Assembly: GCA_944349635.1 (NCBI GenBank)
Contig: CALVNH010000001.1
Location: forward strand, 462,385-526,384
Source of the DNA: an uncultured Clostridia bacterium
GTDB taxonomy: Bacteria > Bacillota > Clostridia > Christensenellales > CAG-917
Direction of reading: 5' to 3'
Length of the DNA: 64,000 nucleotides
Of this stretch, positions 8,327-17,893 are shown piece by piece. Under the pieces are notes generated by a model. That model had not been told where the DNA came from. It made no database searches and saw nothing but the letters and a program-made list of their open reading frames with translations. Positions within the stretch are counted from its first letter, which is position 1. Each line of letters starts with the position of its first letter. The position numbers and the translations under genes were made by a program.

Positions 8327-8355
8327 TTTACAAACTGTCGATTAAAATCTATAAT
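8327..8355 (+). promoter_or_regulatory. Promoter of the asnS operon
   Basis: TTTACA at 8327-8332, 17 bases, TATAAT at 8350-8355. The leader to the asnS start is about 65 bases and contains a GC-rich inverted repeat at roughly 8380-8412. It is too short for a T-box and shows no T-box core. Confidence 0.8.
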
Positions 8356-8428
8356 ATCAATTTATAAAGGCTATATTACGGCGCGCACGAGCGCAACGAC
8401 GTGCGGCGCGCGGATTCAGGAAGGTTAT

Positions 8429-9823
8429 ATGGATTATGTGCAAGTGTCCGAAATTTTATCGGACGGCAAAAAATTTCTTGGCAGTCAGGTGAAGGTGGCG
8501 GGCTGGGTGAGAACGGCTCGCGACAGCAAGACGATGGCGTTTTTGGCACTCAACGACGGCAGCAGTCTGAAACATCTGCAAATTGTCGTCAACAAGGCGG
8601 AATTCGACCAGGCGGCGCTTGCGGCGTGTCTGAAAAACGGAGTTTCCGTTGAAGCGGAGGGCACCGTCGTTGTCGCGATGAACGACGAGAACGGCTTTGA
8701 ACTCAACGCGCTTTCTCTCGCATTGCTGGGCGACTGTCCGTCGGATTATCCTTTGCAGAAAAAGCACCACAGCCTGGAATTTTTGCGCACGGTGCCTCAT
8801 CTGCGCGTCAGGACCAACACTTTCAACGCTATGCTCCGCGTGAGGAGCAAACTGAGTTTTGCGTTGCACAGGTTTTTCCAGGAAAACGGTTACACCTACA
8901 TTCACACGCCCATAATCACGGGCAGCGACTGTGAAGGCGCGGGCGAGATTTTCCGCGTCACCACCAAAAACTACGCGGACGCAAAAACCGCGCAGGACGA
9001 AGCGGAGTATATAGCGACGGACTTTTTCAGAAGAAAAGCGGGTCTCACGGTTTCGGGGCAACTGGAAGGCGAAGTCGCCGCGATGGCGATGGGCAAGATT
9101 TACACTTTCGGGCCCACATTCCGCGCGGAGAACAGCAACACGCCCCGTCACGCGGCGGAGTTCTGGCAAATCGAACCCGAAGTCGCGTTTGCCAAGTTGC
9201 CCGACATCATCAAGATTGCCGAAAGCATGATAAAGTACGTCATCAAGGCGTTGCTTGACGAGTGCCCCGAGGAAATCGCATTTTTCGAAAAAGCGTTCGA
9301 AAATGGGTTGCGCGAGAAACTGGAAAAAGTCGTGTCCAGCGATTTTGCCGTGCTCGATTACACCGACGCGGTGGAAATTCTGAAAAAGGCGGGAGACAGA
9401 TTCTCTTATCCCGTGGAATGGGGACTCGATTTGCAGACGGAGCACGAGAGATACATCACGGAAGAAGTGATGGGCAAGCCCGTATTCGTCATCAATTATC
9501 CGAAGAAGATAAAGAGTTTTTACATGAAGCAGAACGATGACGGCAAGACCGTTGCCGCAACGGATTTGCTGGTGCCCGGCGTGGGTGAAATCATCGGTTG
9601 CAGCGAGAGAGAATCCGACCTCGACAAGCTCATGGCGGCGATGACGGAGAGGGGAATGAACCTCGACGATTACAAAGGGTATATGGAACTGCGCAAGTAC
9701 GGCACGGTGCCGCACAGCGGTTTCGGTCTGGGACTGGAAAGAATACTGATGTACGTCACGGGCATCGGAAACATTCGCGACGTACAGCTATACAGCCGCA
9801 CCTCGGGTGACCTTATGGCGTGA
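8429..9823 (+). CDS. asnS: Asparaginyl-tRNA synthetase
   Basis: Encodes 464 residues of the class IIb family. An N-terminal OB fold (residues 1-115, VKVAGWVRTARDSK) binds the anticodon. The catalytic domain has YTYIHTPIITGSDCEGAGE (motif 1 region), the FGPTFRAENSNTPRHAAEFW motif 2 loop, and motif 3 GFGLGLERILMYVTG. The ESN-type RAENSNT signature favours Asn over Asp. ATG 8429 follows AGGAAGG. It charges tRNA-Asn directly, consistent with an Asn-making enzyme encoded next. Confidence 0.95.
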   Translation: MDYVQVSEILSDGKKFLGSQVKVAGWVRTARDSKTMAFLALNDGSSLKHLQIVVNKAEFDQAALAACLKNGVSVEAEGTVVVAMNDENGFELNALSLALLGDCPSDYPLQKKHHSLEFLRTVPHLRVRTNTFNAMLRVRSKLSFALHRFFQENGYTYIHTPIITGSDCEGAGEIFRVTTKNYADAKTAQDEAEYIATDFFRRKAGLTVSGQLEGEVAAMAMGKIYTFGPTFRAENSNTPRHAAEFWQIEPEVAFAKLPDIIKIAESMIKYVIKALLDECPEEIAFFEKAFENGLREKLEKVVSSDFAVLDYTDAVEILKKAGDRFSYPVEWGLDLQTEHERYITEEVMGKPVFVINYPKKIKSFYMKQNDDGKTVAATDLLVPGVGEIIGCSERESDLDKLMAAMTERGMNLDDYKGYMELRKYGTVPHSGFGLGLERILMYVTGIGNIRDVQLYSRTSGDLMA

Positions 9824-9842
9824 GGACGGAAAAGGAGAAACT

Positions 9843-10853
9843 ATGCATCTTATAACGTTGCCTGCAAAATACGAGCAGAAGATGAGCATTCGCGAAACGG
9901 AGAAAGCCATCAAATTCGTCAAGGACGCGTTTCAAAGAAATTTTGTAAAGAATTTCGGATTCGAACGCGTGTCCGCACCTCTTTTCGTGTGGAGCAAAAG
10001 CGGAATCAACGACGATTTGAACGGAGTAGAGAGACCCGTCCGTTTCGATATTCTGGAACAGGGCGGCCGCGAGGCCGAAATCGTGCATTCTCTTGCGAAA
10101 TGGAAGAGAACGGCGCTCAAAAAATACGGATTCCGCAACGGTGAAGGTCTTTACACCGACATGAACGCCATTCGCCGCGACGACAAGTGCGACAACACTC
10201 ACTCCATTTACGTCGACCAGTGGGACTGGGAAATGGTGATAACCAAGGAACAGCGCACGCCCGAATTTCTCAAAATGGTGGTGCAACGCATAGTCGGCGC
10301 AATAGTCGACACTCTCGAGGAGACAAAAAAGGCGTTTCCCGCAGTCGACCTCACACTTGGCAGAGAAGTCAAGTTCGTCACCACGCAGGAACTGCTTGAC
10401 GAGTTCCCGAACCTGGACGCGCATTCCAGAGAGACGGAAATCGCAAAGCGTTACGGCACGGTGTTCCTTATGAACATCGGCGGCGCGCTGTCCGACGGCA
10501 AGCCGCACGACGGCAGAGCTCCCGATTACGACGATTGGAGCCTGAACGGCGACATACTCTTTTACGACGAAGTGCTGGGCGAGAGTCTGGAAATTTCTTC
10601 CATGGGCATTCGCGTCGACGCCGAAAGTCTCAAACGTCAGCTGGAAATCGCCGGTGCCACGGACAGGCTTTCCCACAGCTATCACCGTGACGTGATGTCG
10701 GGAGAACTGCCCCTCACGATTGGCGGGGGAATCGGGCAGTCCAGACTGTGCATGTTGTTGCTTCAAAAGGCGCACGTCGGAGAGGTGCAGGTCAGTCTCT
10801 GGCCCGACGAAATGCGCTCCGAATGCGAAAAGACGGGCATACGCCTGCTGTAA
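9843..10853 (+). CDS. asnA: Aspartate-ammonia ligase (asparagine synthetase A)
   Basis: Encodes 336 residues, the size of AsnA, which makes asparagine from aspartate, ammonia and ATP. The fold is related to class II synthetases. Seen are the family segments YVDQWDWEMVI, ERPVRFDI, SMGIRVD and the C-terminal GGGIGQSRLCMLLL, a motif 3 analogue. ATG 9843 is preceded by AAAGGAGAAA; the upstream in-frame codon at 9807 overlaps asnS and is not used. It lies between asnS and aspS, so all three act on Asp/Asn. Confidence 0.96.
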   Translation: MHLITLPAKYEQKMSIRETEKAIKFVKDAFQRNFVKNFGFERVSAPLFVWSKSGINDDLNGVERPVRFDILEQGGREAEIVHSLAKWKRTALKKYGFRNGEGLYTDMNAIRRDDKCDNTHSIYVDQWDWEMVITKEQRTPEFLKMVVQRIVGAIVDTLEETKKAFPAVDLTLGREVKFVTTQELLDEFPNLDAHSRETEIAKRYGTVFLMNIGGALSDGKPHDGRAPDYDDWSLNGDILFYDEVLGESLEISSMGIRVDAESLKRQLEIAGATDRLSHSYHRDVMSGELPLTIGGGIGQSRLCMLLLQKAHVGEVQVSLWPDEMRSECEKTGIRLL

Positions 10854-10895
10854 AGACAACCGCGCGGCGTTTGCGCCGCGAAACGAGAGGATAAA

Positions 10896-12638
10896 ATGGA
10901 ACTCAGAACACACACTTGCGGAGAACTCCGCGAAAGCAACGTCGGAGAAAAGGTCAGACTTGCGGGTTGGCTTTCCTCCTCGCGCGACCTCGGCGCGGTA
11001 ATATTCTTCGTGCTGAGAGATTTCTACGGCTATACGCAGGCCGTGGTGTCTTCCGAGGAGCAGAAGGAATTTGTCCGCTCCATTCCCAGGGAATCCACGG
11101 TTTCCGTGGAGGGCACGGTCATAAAGAGAAGCGCGCCCAATCCCGATATGCCCACGGGAATGATTGAGGTCGTTCCCGATAAAATCGAAATTCTCGGCAA
11201 ATGCTACGAACAGCTGCCTTTCGAAGTGGCGACTTCCACTCAGTCCAGAGAGGATACGAGACTGAAATACCGTTTCCTGGATTTGAGGAATCCGGAAGTC
11301 AAGGACAAAATAGTTTTCCGCGCAAAAGTCGTCAGCTGGTTGCGCCGCAAAATGACGGACATGGGATTTTTGGAAATCACCACCCCCATTCTCACCAGTT
11401 CGTCGCCCGAAGGAGCGAGGGACTTCATCGTGCCGTCCAGACTGCACCCCGGAAAGTTCTATGCCTTGCCGCAGGCTCCGCAGCAGTACAAGCAGCTGCT
11501 CATGGCATCCGGATTCGACAGATATTTCCAGATTGCCCCCTGCTTCCGCGACGAGGACGCGAGAGCGGACAGAAGCCCCGGCGAGTTCTATCAGCTGGAC
11601 ACGGAAATGTGCTTCGCAACGCAGGAGGACGTGTTCGCCGTTATGGAAGAAGTGCTGACGGGCGTGTTCTCCGCGTTCAGCGACTGGAAGGTGGACAAAG
11701 GCCCTTATCGCAGAATCAAATATACCGACGCAATGCGCGACTACGGCACGGATAAGCCCGATTTGCGCAATCCGCTCATCATAAAAGACGTCACGGACAT
11801 TCTGACGGGCAAGGCTCCCTTCTTCGAGGCCGGCAAGAAAATCAAAGCCGTCGGGGTGGAGAATTTCGGAGAAACGAGAAAGTTCATCGACGGACTTGCC
11901 GAGAAATGCAAATTGAACGGCGCGTCCGGAATGTACTGGTTCAAGATGGACGAAAAGGGTGAACTCGCGGGCGGAATCGCGAAATTCGCGGCGGAGTGCA
12001 AGGACGCTCTTGCGGAACGTCTCGGACTCAAACCCGGCTCCTTTGCGGCGATAATCGCAGAGGAAAAGGACGCCGAAAAACAGGCGGGGTATCTGCGTAC
12101 GGAACTCGGCGTCGGGTTGGATTTGCTGGAAAAGAATGCTTATCGCTTCTGTTGGATTGTGGATTTCCCGATGTACGAATACGACGAAGAGGGCAATCTC
12201 ACGTTCTGTCACAATCCGTTCAGTATGCCGCAGGGCGGACTGGACGCGCTGAACAACGAGAATCCTCTCGACATTCTCGCCTATCAGTACGACAGCGTGG
12301 TCAACGGCGTGGAACTCAGCTCCGGCGCGGTTAGAAACCACGAGCCCGCCATAATGGAAAAGGCGTTCGAAATCGCAGGTTACGGCAAAGAGGTCATCGA
12401 ACAGAAGTTTTCGGCGCTCTACAACGCATTCAAGTTCGGTGCGCCGCCTCACGCGGGCATCGCTCCCGGCGTTGACAGAATCGTCATGTTGCTGGCGCAG
12501 GAGACCAGCATCAGGGAAGTCATCGTATTCCCGATGGACAGAAACGCAAGAGACATTCTCATGGGTGCGCCTTCGGAAGTCACGGACAAACAACTTCGCG
12601 ACGTGCACATCAAGCTGGACCTCCCGAAAGAGGGTTGA
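10896..12638 (+). CDS. aspS: Aspartyl-tRNA synthetase, bacterial type
   Basis: Encodes 580 residues, full length for the bacterial form with the inserted GAD domain. The OB fold is at residues 1-105. The catalytic core has ITTPILTSSSPEGARDF (motif 1 region), FDRYFQIAPCFRDEDARADR (motif 2) and the C-terminal HAGIAPGVDRIVMLL motif 3. A GAD insert of about 120 residues lies near 290-410. GAGAGG precedes the ATG by a few bases. It is the third gene of the asnS-asnA-aspS run. Confidence 0.96.
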   Translation: MELRTHTCGELRESNVGEKVRLAGWLSSSRDLGAVIFFVLRDFYGYTQAVVSSEEQKEFVRSIPRESTVSVEGTVIKRSAPNPDMPTGMIEVVPDKIEILGKCYEQLPFEVATSTQSREDTRLKYRFLDLRNPEVKDKIVFRAKVVSWLRRKMTDMGFLEITTPILTSSSPEGARDFIVPSRLHPGKFYALPQAPQQYKQLLMASGFDRYFQIAPCFRDEDARADRSPGEFYQLDTEMCFATQEDVFAVMEEVLTGVFSAFSDWKVDKGPYRRIKYTDAMRDYGTDKPDLRNPLIIKDVTDILTGKAPFFEAGKKIKAVGVENFGETRKFIDGLAEKCKLNGASGMYWFKMDEKGELAGGIAKFAAECKDALAERLGLKPGSFAAIIAEEKDAEKQAGYLRTELGVGLDLLEKNAYRFCWIVDFPMYEYDEEGNLTFCHNPFSMPQGGLDALNNENPLDILAYQYDSVVNGVELSSGAVRNHEPAIMEKAFEIAGYGKEVIEQKFSALYNAFKFGAPPHAGIAPGVDRIVMLLAQETSIREVIVFPMDRNARDILMGAPSEVTDKQLRDVHIKLDLPKEG

Positions 12639-12671
12639 TTCGGTTAAAACGGCGGCAACCGACGACAGAGG

Positions 12672-12700
12672 TTGCAAAAAACTTTCAAATCTAATATAAT
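12672..12700 (+). promoter_or_regulatory. Promoter of the 497-residue lipoprotein gene
   Basis: TTGCAA at 12672-12677, 17 bases, TATAAT at 12695-12700, with GGAGAA shortly before the start at 12769. Confidence 0.75.
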
Positions 12701-12768
12701 TTCCGTGCCCGTAAAGAAGCGCAATCCGCGGCGGGTGCGAATGCAGTCCTCACGGACAGGAGAACGGT

Positions 12769-14262
12769 ATGAACAAAAAAAGAGTGTTATCAGTATTGGC
12801 GGCAATAACCGTGCTTGTGATTGCGGTGACGGCTCTTGTTGCCTGTGACCACTACAAGTGGAATTCCGTCGGTGCGGGAGATTCTTCGGCGGCGGTGGTT
12901 TCCAACGGCGGCTATTACGTCGAACAGGGCAAGTACGTCTACTTCATCAACGGCTACGTCGGCGACGGCGCCGCCAACGAATGGGGCACGCCCTACAAGC
13001 AGAGTATTATGCGCGCCGAGAAAAACGCGGACGGCTCCGTCAACAACGATACCGCGACGGTCGTGGTGCCGAAGAGCATTTACAATACAAGCGTCAACGG
13101 CGGGTTTGCGGTGTTCGGAGAATGGATTTATTATGCCACGCCCAACAGCGACAAGGACAAGTCCGGCACGGCAAGCACCACCAACACCGACTTCATGCGC
13201 ACCAGAACGGACGGTGCCATCACGCAGAAAATCGCCACCATCAACACCCGCACCAGCGAATATCTTTTCACTCCCACCCGCGTGTTGTACCGCACCGACA
13301 CCTCGACGGTGTATTACATCGATTTCTCCGGTATGCCCACCAACAGGAGCGTGAACAACGGCAAAGATGCGGTTCACGGCACGTTGATTTCCAACGCGAC
13401 GAGCATTGCGTGGGGATATGACGTTCAATGGAATCCCCAGGCCGGTGCCGTGGCAAGCGATTATATCTTCTTTACCGAAAGCCTGACGGGGGACGACAGC
13501 TACAAGTTCTACAACAATCTCTGCGCGATAAAATACGACGGCACGGACAAGCGCGTGCTTGCGACGTACAACTCCTATTTCGGAGAGGGCGACAGCGAAG
13601 AATCCACGCCCGACAAGGTGTACAACTTCACCGTTCAGAAAGTGGCGTTCAATGCCGACGATACCGCGACGTTGTATTACACGAAAAAGATAAACAGCAC
13701 CACAAACGCCGATAAAGGACTTTACAGCAACGTTTTCAGTCTTAAAGACGGGTTTTCGGCAACTGCCGAGAAACAGGTTTCCGCAACGGCGGTCACCACG
13801 TTTTATCCTCTCGGAGGTGACAAGGGTGTTTTCGCGACGCAGAACAGCGCGGTGTATTACGTAAACGGCAACACCAATTTCTCCGAGCAGAGCAAAGTGA
13901 TAGGCGCGGACAAGAAAGCCACCGTGCTCTATGTCGAAGAGGTGTCCGACGGCGTTTATGTCTATTACAAGGACAGCACGGGCACCGCATTGTACCGCAT
14001 TAAGGTTGCCCTTGCCGCCGACGGCAAGGTGACGGCGCTCAAAAACGAGGAAACCGTCGTTGCCACGGGCGTGAAGACGGATTGGCTCAATCCCGAATTC
14101 TGCGGCGGAGCCTTCTATTACTTCGATACGGAAGACTACAACTATGTCCACCGCGTGAATCTTTCCGCGTTTGACGGCAATTCCGACAAGGGTACGCTCA
14201 TAGGAAAGATGACGGAAGAGGACGCGAAAGCCAAAGAGGAAGCCGAAAAAAACAAGGCTTGA
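12769..14262 (+). CDS. Lipoprotein with repeated Tyr-rich strands (propeller-like)
   Basis: Encodes 497 residues. Residues 1-26 are a lipoprotein signal with lipobox LVAC and Cys26. The rest is a string of short strand-like segments such as GKYVYFINGY, GEWIYYATP, STVYYIDF, DYIFFTES, GVYVYYKD and GAFYYFDTED, spaced 40-60 residues apart. This resembles DUF5050-type beta-propeller lipoproteins of Clostridia. The C-terminus is a charged Lys/Glu helix. It is probably anchored on the outer face of the membrane, with unknown ligand. It has its own promoter and terminator, so it is a single-gene unit. Confidence 0.8.
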   Translation: MNKKRVLSVLAAITVLVIAVTALVACDHYKWNSVGAGDSSAAVVSNGGYYVEQGKYVYFINGYVGDGAANEWGTPYKQSIMRAEKNADGSVNNDTATVVVPKSIYNTSVNGGFAVFGEWIYYATPNSDKDKSGTASTTNTDFMRTRTDGAITQKIATINTRTSEYLFTPTRVLYRTDTSTVYYIDFSGMPTNRSVNNGKDAVHGTLISNATSIAWGYDVQWNPQAGAVASDYIFFTESLTGDDSYKFYNNLCAIKYDGTDKRVLATYNSYFGEGDSEESTPDKVYNFTVQKVAFNADDTATLYYTKKINSTTNADKGLYSNVFSLKDGFSATAEKQVSATAVTTFYPLGGDKGVFATQNSAVYYVNGNTNFSEQSKVIGADKKATVLYVEEVSDGVYVYYKDSTGTALYRIKVALAADGKVTALKNEETVVATGVKTDWLNPEFCGGAFYYFDTEDYNYVHRVNLSAFDGNSDKGTLIGKMTEEDAKAKEEAEKNKA

Positions 14263-14272
14263 CGAATCGTTG

Positions 14273-14299
14273 AAAAAGGCGGAACGCTCCGCCTTTTTT
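14273..14299 (+). terminator. Terminator after the 497-residue lipoprotein
   Basis: AAAAAGGCGGA and its complement enclose a small loop, followed by a run of six T. It ends 36 bases before the next start codon, so the reductase gene needs read-through or its own weak promoter. Confidence 0.85.
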
Positions 14300-14334
14300 A
14301 ATGCGGAGCGGTGTATGCGCAAAGCGAGGGAAAA

Positions 14335-15054
14335 ATGACTGTACTTGTTACGGGAGGAAGCAGGGGAATAGGCGCGGCAACGGTCAGGGCGTTTGCGGAC
14401 AGCGAAAACGTGGCTTTTACGTACAATGCTTCCGAAGAAAGCGCGACGTTGCTGGAAAAGCAGTTGCGTGCGTTCGGTAAAAACGCGTCGGCTTTCCGTT
14501 GCGACGTAACGTCTGCGGAGTCCGTGCAACGGCTTTGTTCCGACGTGAAGAAACGTTTCGGCGCCGTGGACGTAATCGTAAATTGTGCGGGCATTGCCGA
14601 CAGGAGACTTTTTCAGGATTACACCGACGACGCCTGGCGCAAGCTGTTCGACGTAAACTGCGACGGCGCGTTCAGAGTGACGAGAGCATTTTTGCCCGAC
14701 ATGATTGGAAGGAAGCGCGGAAGCGTAATCAACGTGTCGTCGGTTTGGGGAGTCGTGGGCGCAAGCACGGAAACGGCTTATTCCGCATCCAAAGCCGCAT
14801 TGATAGGCATGACACGCGCGCTTGCAAAAGAGGTTGCGCCGTCCGGGGTCAGAGTCAATGCCGTGGCTCCCGGTGTGGTCGACACGGATATGATGAGCGG
14901 TTACGGCAAAGAGGAGAGAAACGCTCTCTGCGAGAGCATTCCTTTGGGCAGATTTGCCGCACCCGAAGAAATAGCTTCCGCCATAGTGTTTCTTGCGAAG
15001 CATCCGTATATAACGGGACAGGTTCTCACGGTGGACGGCGGGTTTACTCTGTAA
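14335..15054 (+). CDS. Short-chain dehydrogenase/reductase, FabG-like
   Basis: Encodes 239 residues of the classical SDR family. TGGSRGIG at residues 6-13 binds the nucleotide; NCAG, the catalytic Ser in NVSSVWG, YSASK with Tyr and Lys, and the C-terminal ITGQVLTVDGGFTL are all present. This pattern is close to 3-oxoacyl-ACP reductase FabG. No other fatty acid genes are nearby, so the substrate is uncertain. ATG 14335 follows GCGAGGG; an upstream in-frame start overlaps the preceding terminator region and was rejected. Confidence 0.85.
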   Translation: MTVLVTGGSRGIGAATVRAFADSENVAFTYNASEESATLLEKQLRAFGKNASAFRCDVTSAESVQRLCSDVKKRFGAVDVIVNCAGIADRRLFQDYTDDAWRKLFDVNCDGAFRVTRAFLPDMIGRKRGSVINVSSVWGVVGASTETAYSASKAALIGMTRALAKEVAPSGVRVNAVAPGVVDTDMMSGYGKEERNALCESIPLGRFAAPEEIASAIVFLAKHPYITGQVLTVDGGFTL

Positions 15055-15072
15055 AGAGCAAGCGGCCGGCCG

Positions 15073-15099
15073 GCGCGCGCGGGATGCGCGCGCTTTTTA
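15073..15099 (+). terminator. Terminator after the FabG-like reductase
   Basis: A GCGCGC-rich hairpin at 15073-15092 is followed by TTTTTATTTT, 20 bases past the stop codon. Confidence 0.75.
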
Positions 15100-15197
15100 T
15101 TTTCTTGCTTTAATTTATGTGCGGTTTTAATTTCAAATAAACAATAAGAAAGACCATAATACGATATTAAATGGAGCCGTTCGCGAAGGGGAGCGTA

Positions 15198-15226
15198 TTG
15201 ACAGGCGGAAGTTAATGCAATATAAT
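15198..15226 (+). promoter_or_regulatory. Perfect consensus promoter of the 829-residue lipoprotein gene
   Basis: TTGACA at 15198-15203 and TATAAT at 15221-15226 with exactly 17 bases between. With an AGGAGG site before the start codon, this predicts strong expression. Confidence 0.85.
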
Positions 15227-15273
15227 TATGCTGTCGGAAAATATTCCGCAGAACAATTTTATCAGGAGGCAAT

Positions 15274-17763
15274 ATGAAAAATTTCGGCATAAAACACGTG
15301 CTGGTGTTGGTTCTGGCGTTGGTCCTCGTGCTTACTCTCGTCGCGTGCGACAAGAACAAGAACAAGCCCGTGGAACCGGAAGAACCGGCGAGTTCCGTCA
15401 CCAACATCAAGGCAACGGACTATTTCGATAAACTGTGGAAAGCCACGTCTTCCCTCAACGATACCGCGTTTGCGGAGGGCGATGACCTCGGACTCAATCT
15501 CGACCTCGGCTTGGAACTCAAAGGCGGAGATTCCACTCTTCTGAGTCTGGGAATCCGCGCCGACCTCGTTGTGGACAGACTGACCGCGGCGGAAGCGGCG
15601 GCTGAGGGCGCGCAGAGTCTTTCTGCGGCGAGAGTTTCCATCTACAATCAGGCGGACGGCTCCAATTATCTGACGCTGTACTACTTCCTCGACAACCCCG
15701 ATTTGGGCTATGTGGAATTCGGCGGACAGAAGTTCAAGGTGAATTTCGATTTCGGTGCCAACGACACGTGGGCGGCGACATTCCAGAAGTTCCTTTCCGA
15801 ACCCCGTCTTGACCTTGACAGCAACAAAGTCAATGAAACCAGCATTCTGCAAGTCGTCGAAAACATTCTTCTCCAAGGCGCAGGCAAGGATTGGAATCTC
15901 GACGTCATGCTCGGCAACGCACTCAACACCATTCCCGGATTCGATTTCCAGAAACTCATGGAAAGCGATATTATGAAAGCGTTGCTCGGCGACAAGGGCG
16001 GCGAAGCGGCAAACCTTTCCGACCTCATCAAGGTTGCTTCTCCCATTCTGTTCAAGTCCAACAGCGCATGCCAGGAAATCAAGGTGTCCGACACCGAGAA
16101 ATATTACAAGGCAACCGTTGAAGGTTCCATCGCCCAAATTCTCGGCGGATTCCTCAAAACGGGCGGCATCGACCTCGGCGGACTCATCACTTCCAGAACC
16201 CTGCTTTCTCTCGGCTACACGATGAAGGGCGAAGAGATTGACGGCTTCGACATCACCGCGGTTGTGCCCAGAGCATACGGCAGTCAGGATTTCACCGCGA
16301 AAATCTCCATCAACGACCTCACGATATCCAAACTGAACGTTCCCGCAGGCAAGACGCTCGGCGACATCCAGAGAGAGCATTTCGGATTCAAGGAAGCAAA
16401 CTACAGCGACACCTACGCGCTCAACCTGGGATTTGACCTCGTCGTTCCCGAAGGCGCAATCCTCATGACCATTCCCAACGGGGACCAGGTTGTCAAGCTC
16501 GACCTTGCGGGCACTTACAGACTCGACCTTAACGTCACGCTCGATTTGCTCAACAAGGGCACCGCAAACACTTCCAAGCTTTATGCGGAAGTTAAATACA
16601 ACAACACCAAGCAACTCGCGCTGGCTTATGCCGCCGCCAACGACGAAGCCGTGATGTACGTGGCGAACACGCCCCTCGGCATTGCCGAAGCCGCAGGTAA
16701 AGACCTCGGACTCAAAGACGTCTTCTCTCTGATTGTCAACGTGGCAATGAAGGACACCAATCCCGACAAAGCGTCGCTTCTCAATCTGCTTGCGCAGAAT
16801 ACCGACACTTATTACAGCTCCGGCGTCGACTTCATCTACGTCCTCAAGCAGGCTGTCGTGAATGCCTCCAAGAAGGCAAGCGGCTCTTCCGAAGAGATTG
16901 CGACCGCGCAGGCCGAAAACGTAGTTTACGCTCCCATTCCCGGAACGGAGGGACACTACTACAACGTCAACCAGACCGGTTATCCCTTCCTGCCTTCCGT
17001 CAAAGGAATCATTTCCGCCGTGGCGAATCTGCTCACCGTTCAGGAAAACGGATTGACCTTCAACGTCGGTAAAGGCGCACTCACGAAGGTTATCACCTCG
17101 GGTGTGTTCTCTCAGGCAACCGTCAACGACTACACCTATGACGGAAAGGAGTACAAGCAGAGCACAAGCAAGTACAGCATCAACAGCGCAACCGATTTCG
17201 AAGCCATCGTTTTCGCGACGTCCGGAAGCTGGCTCAGAAAGTTCACGGATGCGGGTTATCTTCCCACTTACGAACTCGACGGCAAGGCGTGCACGATGAA
17301 GGGCAATATGTTGACCAAAGAACAGGCGACGTTTATGTACAATGTTGCGATGGGCAAGGTGACCTATGCCGATTGGAAGGAGAAGGTCGGCGAAGCGAAC
17401 ACGCTGCTTACGGAAGAGAAATACAACGAATTCGTCGACAGCTTCATCTTTGCTCAGTGCAAAAAGATGTTTGCCGGCAGCTTCTTCCTCGACGGGGACG
17501 ACTCCAACGGCGGGTTCCTTGTGGATTTGCTTGACAGAGGCGACTATTCTCTCGGTGTTTCCTTCGCAAACGACACGCTGTCCGTTGACGTGAAAGCAAC
17601 GTGCGGCAACAAAGGCGAAGCGAAGCTCGGTCTCGACCTCGGCGCCAAAGCCGACGGTACCGTCAGCGGCACCGTCACGAAGGGCGACAACGCAGTCGAT
17701 GCGACCGAATTCCTCACCAAGATTCTGACCGATGCGAAGTTCGAAATCAACGAAAAGGAATAA
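15274..17763 (+). CDS. Large lipoprotein of unknown function
   Basis: Encodes 829 residues. Residues 1-25 form a lipoprotein signal (lipobox LVAC, Cys25), followed by a short Lys/Asn/Pro/Glu linker. The mature part is rich in Asp, Leu, Gly and Asn with recurring amphipathic strands such as LGLNLDLGLELKGGD, YALNLGFDLVVP, TYRLDLNVTLDL and LGLDLGAKADGT. This suggests a long beta structure with repeated units. No catalytic motif is seen and I do not recognise a family. A perfect promoter, AGGAGG site and strong terminator suggest an abundant monocistronic surface protein. Confidence 0.8.
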   Translation: MKNFGIKHVLVLVLALVLVLTLVACDKNKNKPVEPEEPASSVTNIKATDYFDKLWKATSSLNDTAFAEGDDLGLNLDLGLELKGGDSTLLSLGIRADLVVDRLTAAEAAAEGAQSLSAARVSIYNQADGSNYLTLYYFLDNPDLGYVEFGGQKFKVNFDFGANDTWAATFQKFLSEPRLDLDSNKVNETSILQVVENILLQGAGKDWNLDVMLGNALNTIPGFDFQKLMESDIMKALLGDKGGEAANLSDLIKVASPILFKSNSACQEIKVSDTEKYYKATVEGSIAQILGGFLKTGGIDLGGLITSRTLLSLGYTMKGEEIDGFDITAVVPRAYGSQDFTAKISINDLTISKLNVPAGKTLGDIQREHFGFKEANYSDTYALNLGFDLVVPEGAILMTIPNGDQVVKLDLAGTYRLDLNVTLDLLNKGTANTSKLYAEVKYNNTKQLALAYAAANDEAVMYVANTPLGIAEAAGKDLGLKDVFSLIVNVAMKDTNPDKASLLNLLAQNTDTYYSSGVDFIYVLKQAVVNASKKASGSSEEIATAQAENVVYAPIPGTEGHYYNVNQTGYPFLPSVKGIISAVANLLTVQENGLTFNVGKGALTKVITSGVFSQATVNDYTYDGKEYKQSTSKYSINSATDFEAIVFATSGSWLRKFTDAGYLPTYELDGKACTMKGNMLTKEQATFMYNVAMGKVTYADWKEKVGEANTLLTEEKYNEFVDSFIFAQCKKMFAGSFFLDGDDSNGGFLVDLLDRGDYSLGVSFANDTLSVDVKATCGNKGEAKLGLDLGAKADGTVSGTVTKGDNAVDATEFLTKILTDAKFEINEKE

Positions 17764-17810
17764 TCAATCTCTCCCGCACGCAGCATTGCGGGAAAGCGAA
17801 AACAACAGAA

Positions 17811-17837
17811 GGAGCGCACCATGCGCTCCTTTTTTTA
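17811..17837 (+). terminator. Terminator after the 829-residue lipoprotein
   Basis: GGAGCGCA at 17811-17818 pairs with TGCGCTCC at 17822-17829, followed by seven T. Confidence 0.9.
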
Positions 17838-17866
17838 TTGATTTTTGAATTCGGCTCAATTATAAT
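17838..17866 (+). promoter_or_regulatory. Promoter of the pseudopeptidase-permease pair
   Basis: TTGATT at 17838-17843, 17 bases, TATAAT at 17861-17866, starting immediately after the preceding terminator. Confidence 0.8.
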
Positions 17867-17893
17867 ATCTGCATAACCGCGGGAGGAAAAGAA

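Noticed and set aside
8356-8428. A T-box before asnS
   Set aside because: Only about 65 bases separate the transcription start from the start codon, and no T-box core is present.
9813-12677. A 954-codon open frame on the minus strand across asnA and aspS
   Set aside because: It is antisense to two certain synthetase-family genes, has no domain signatures, and reflects the strong codon bias that keeps the opposite frame open.
12790-15003. A 737-codon open frame on the minus strand across the lipoprotein and reductase genes
   Set aside because: It crosses a strong terminator and two genes with clear promoters and family motifs.
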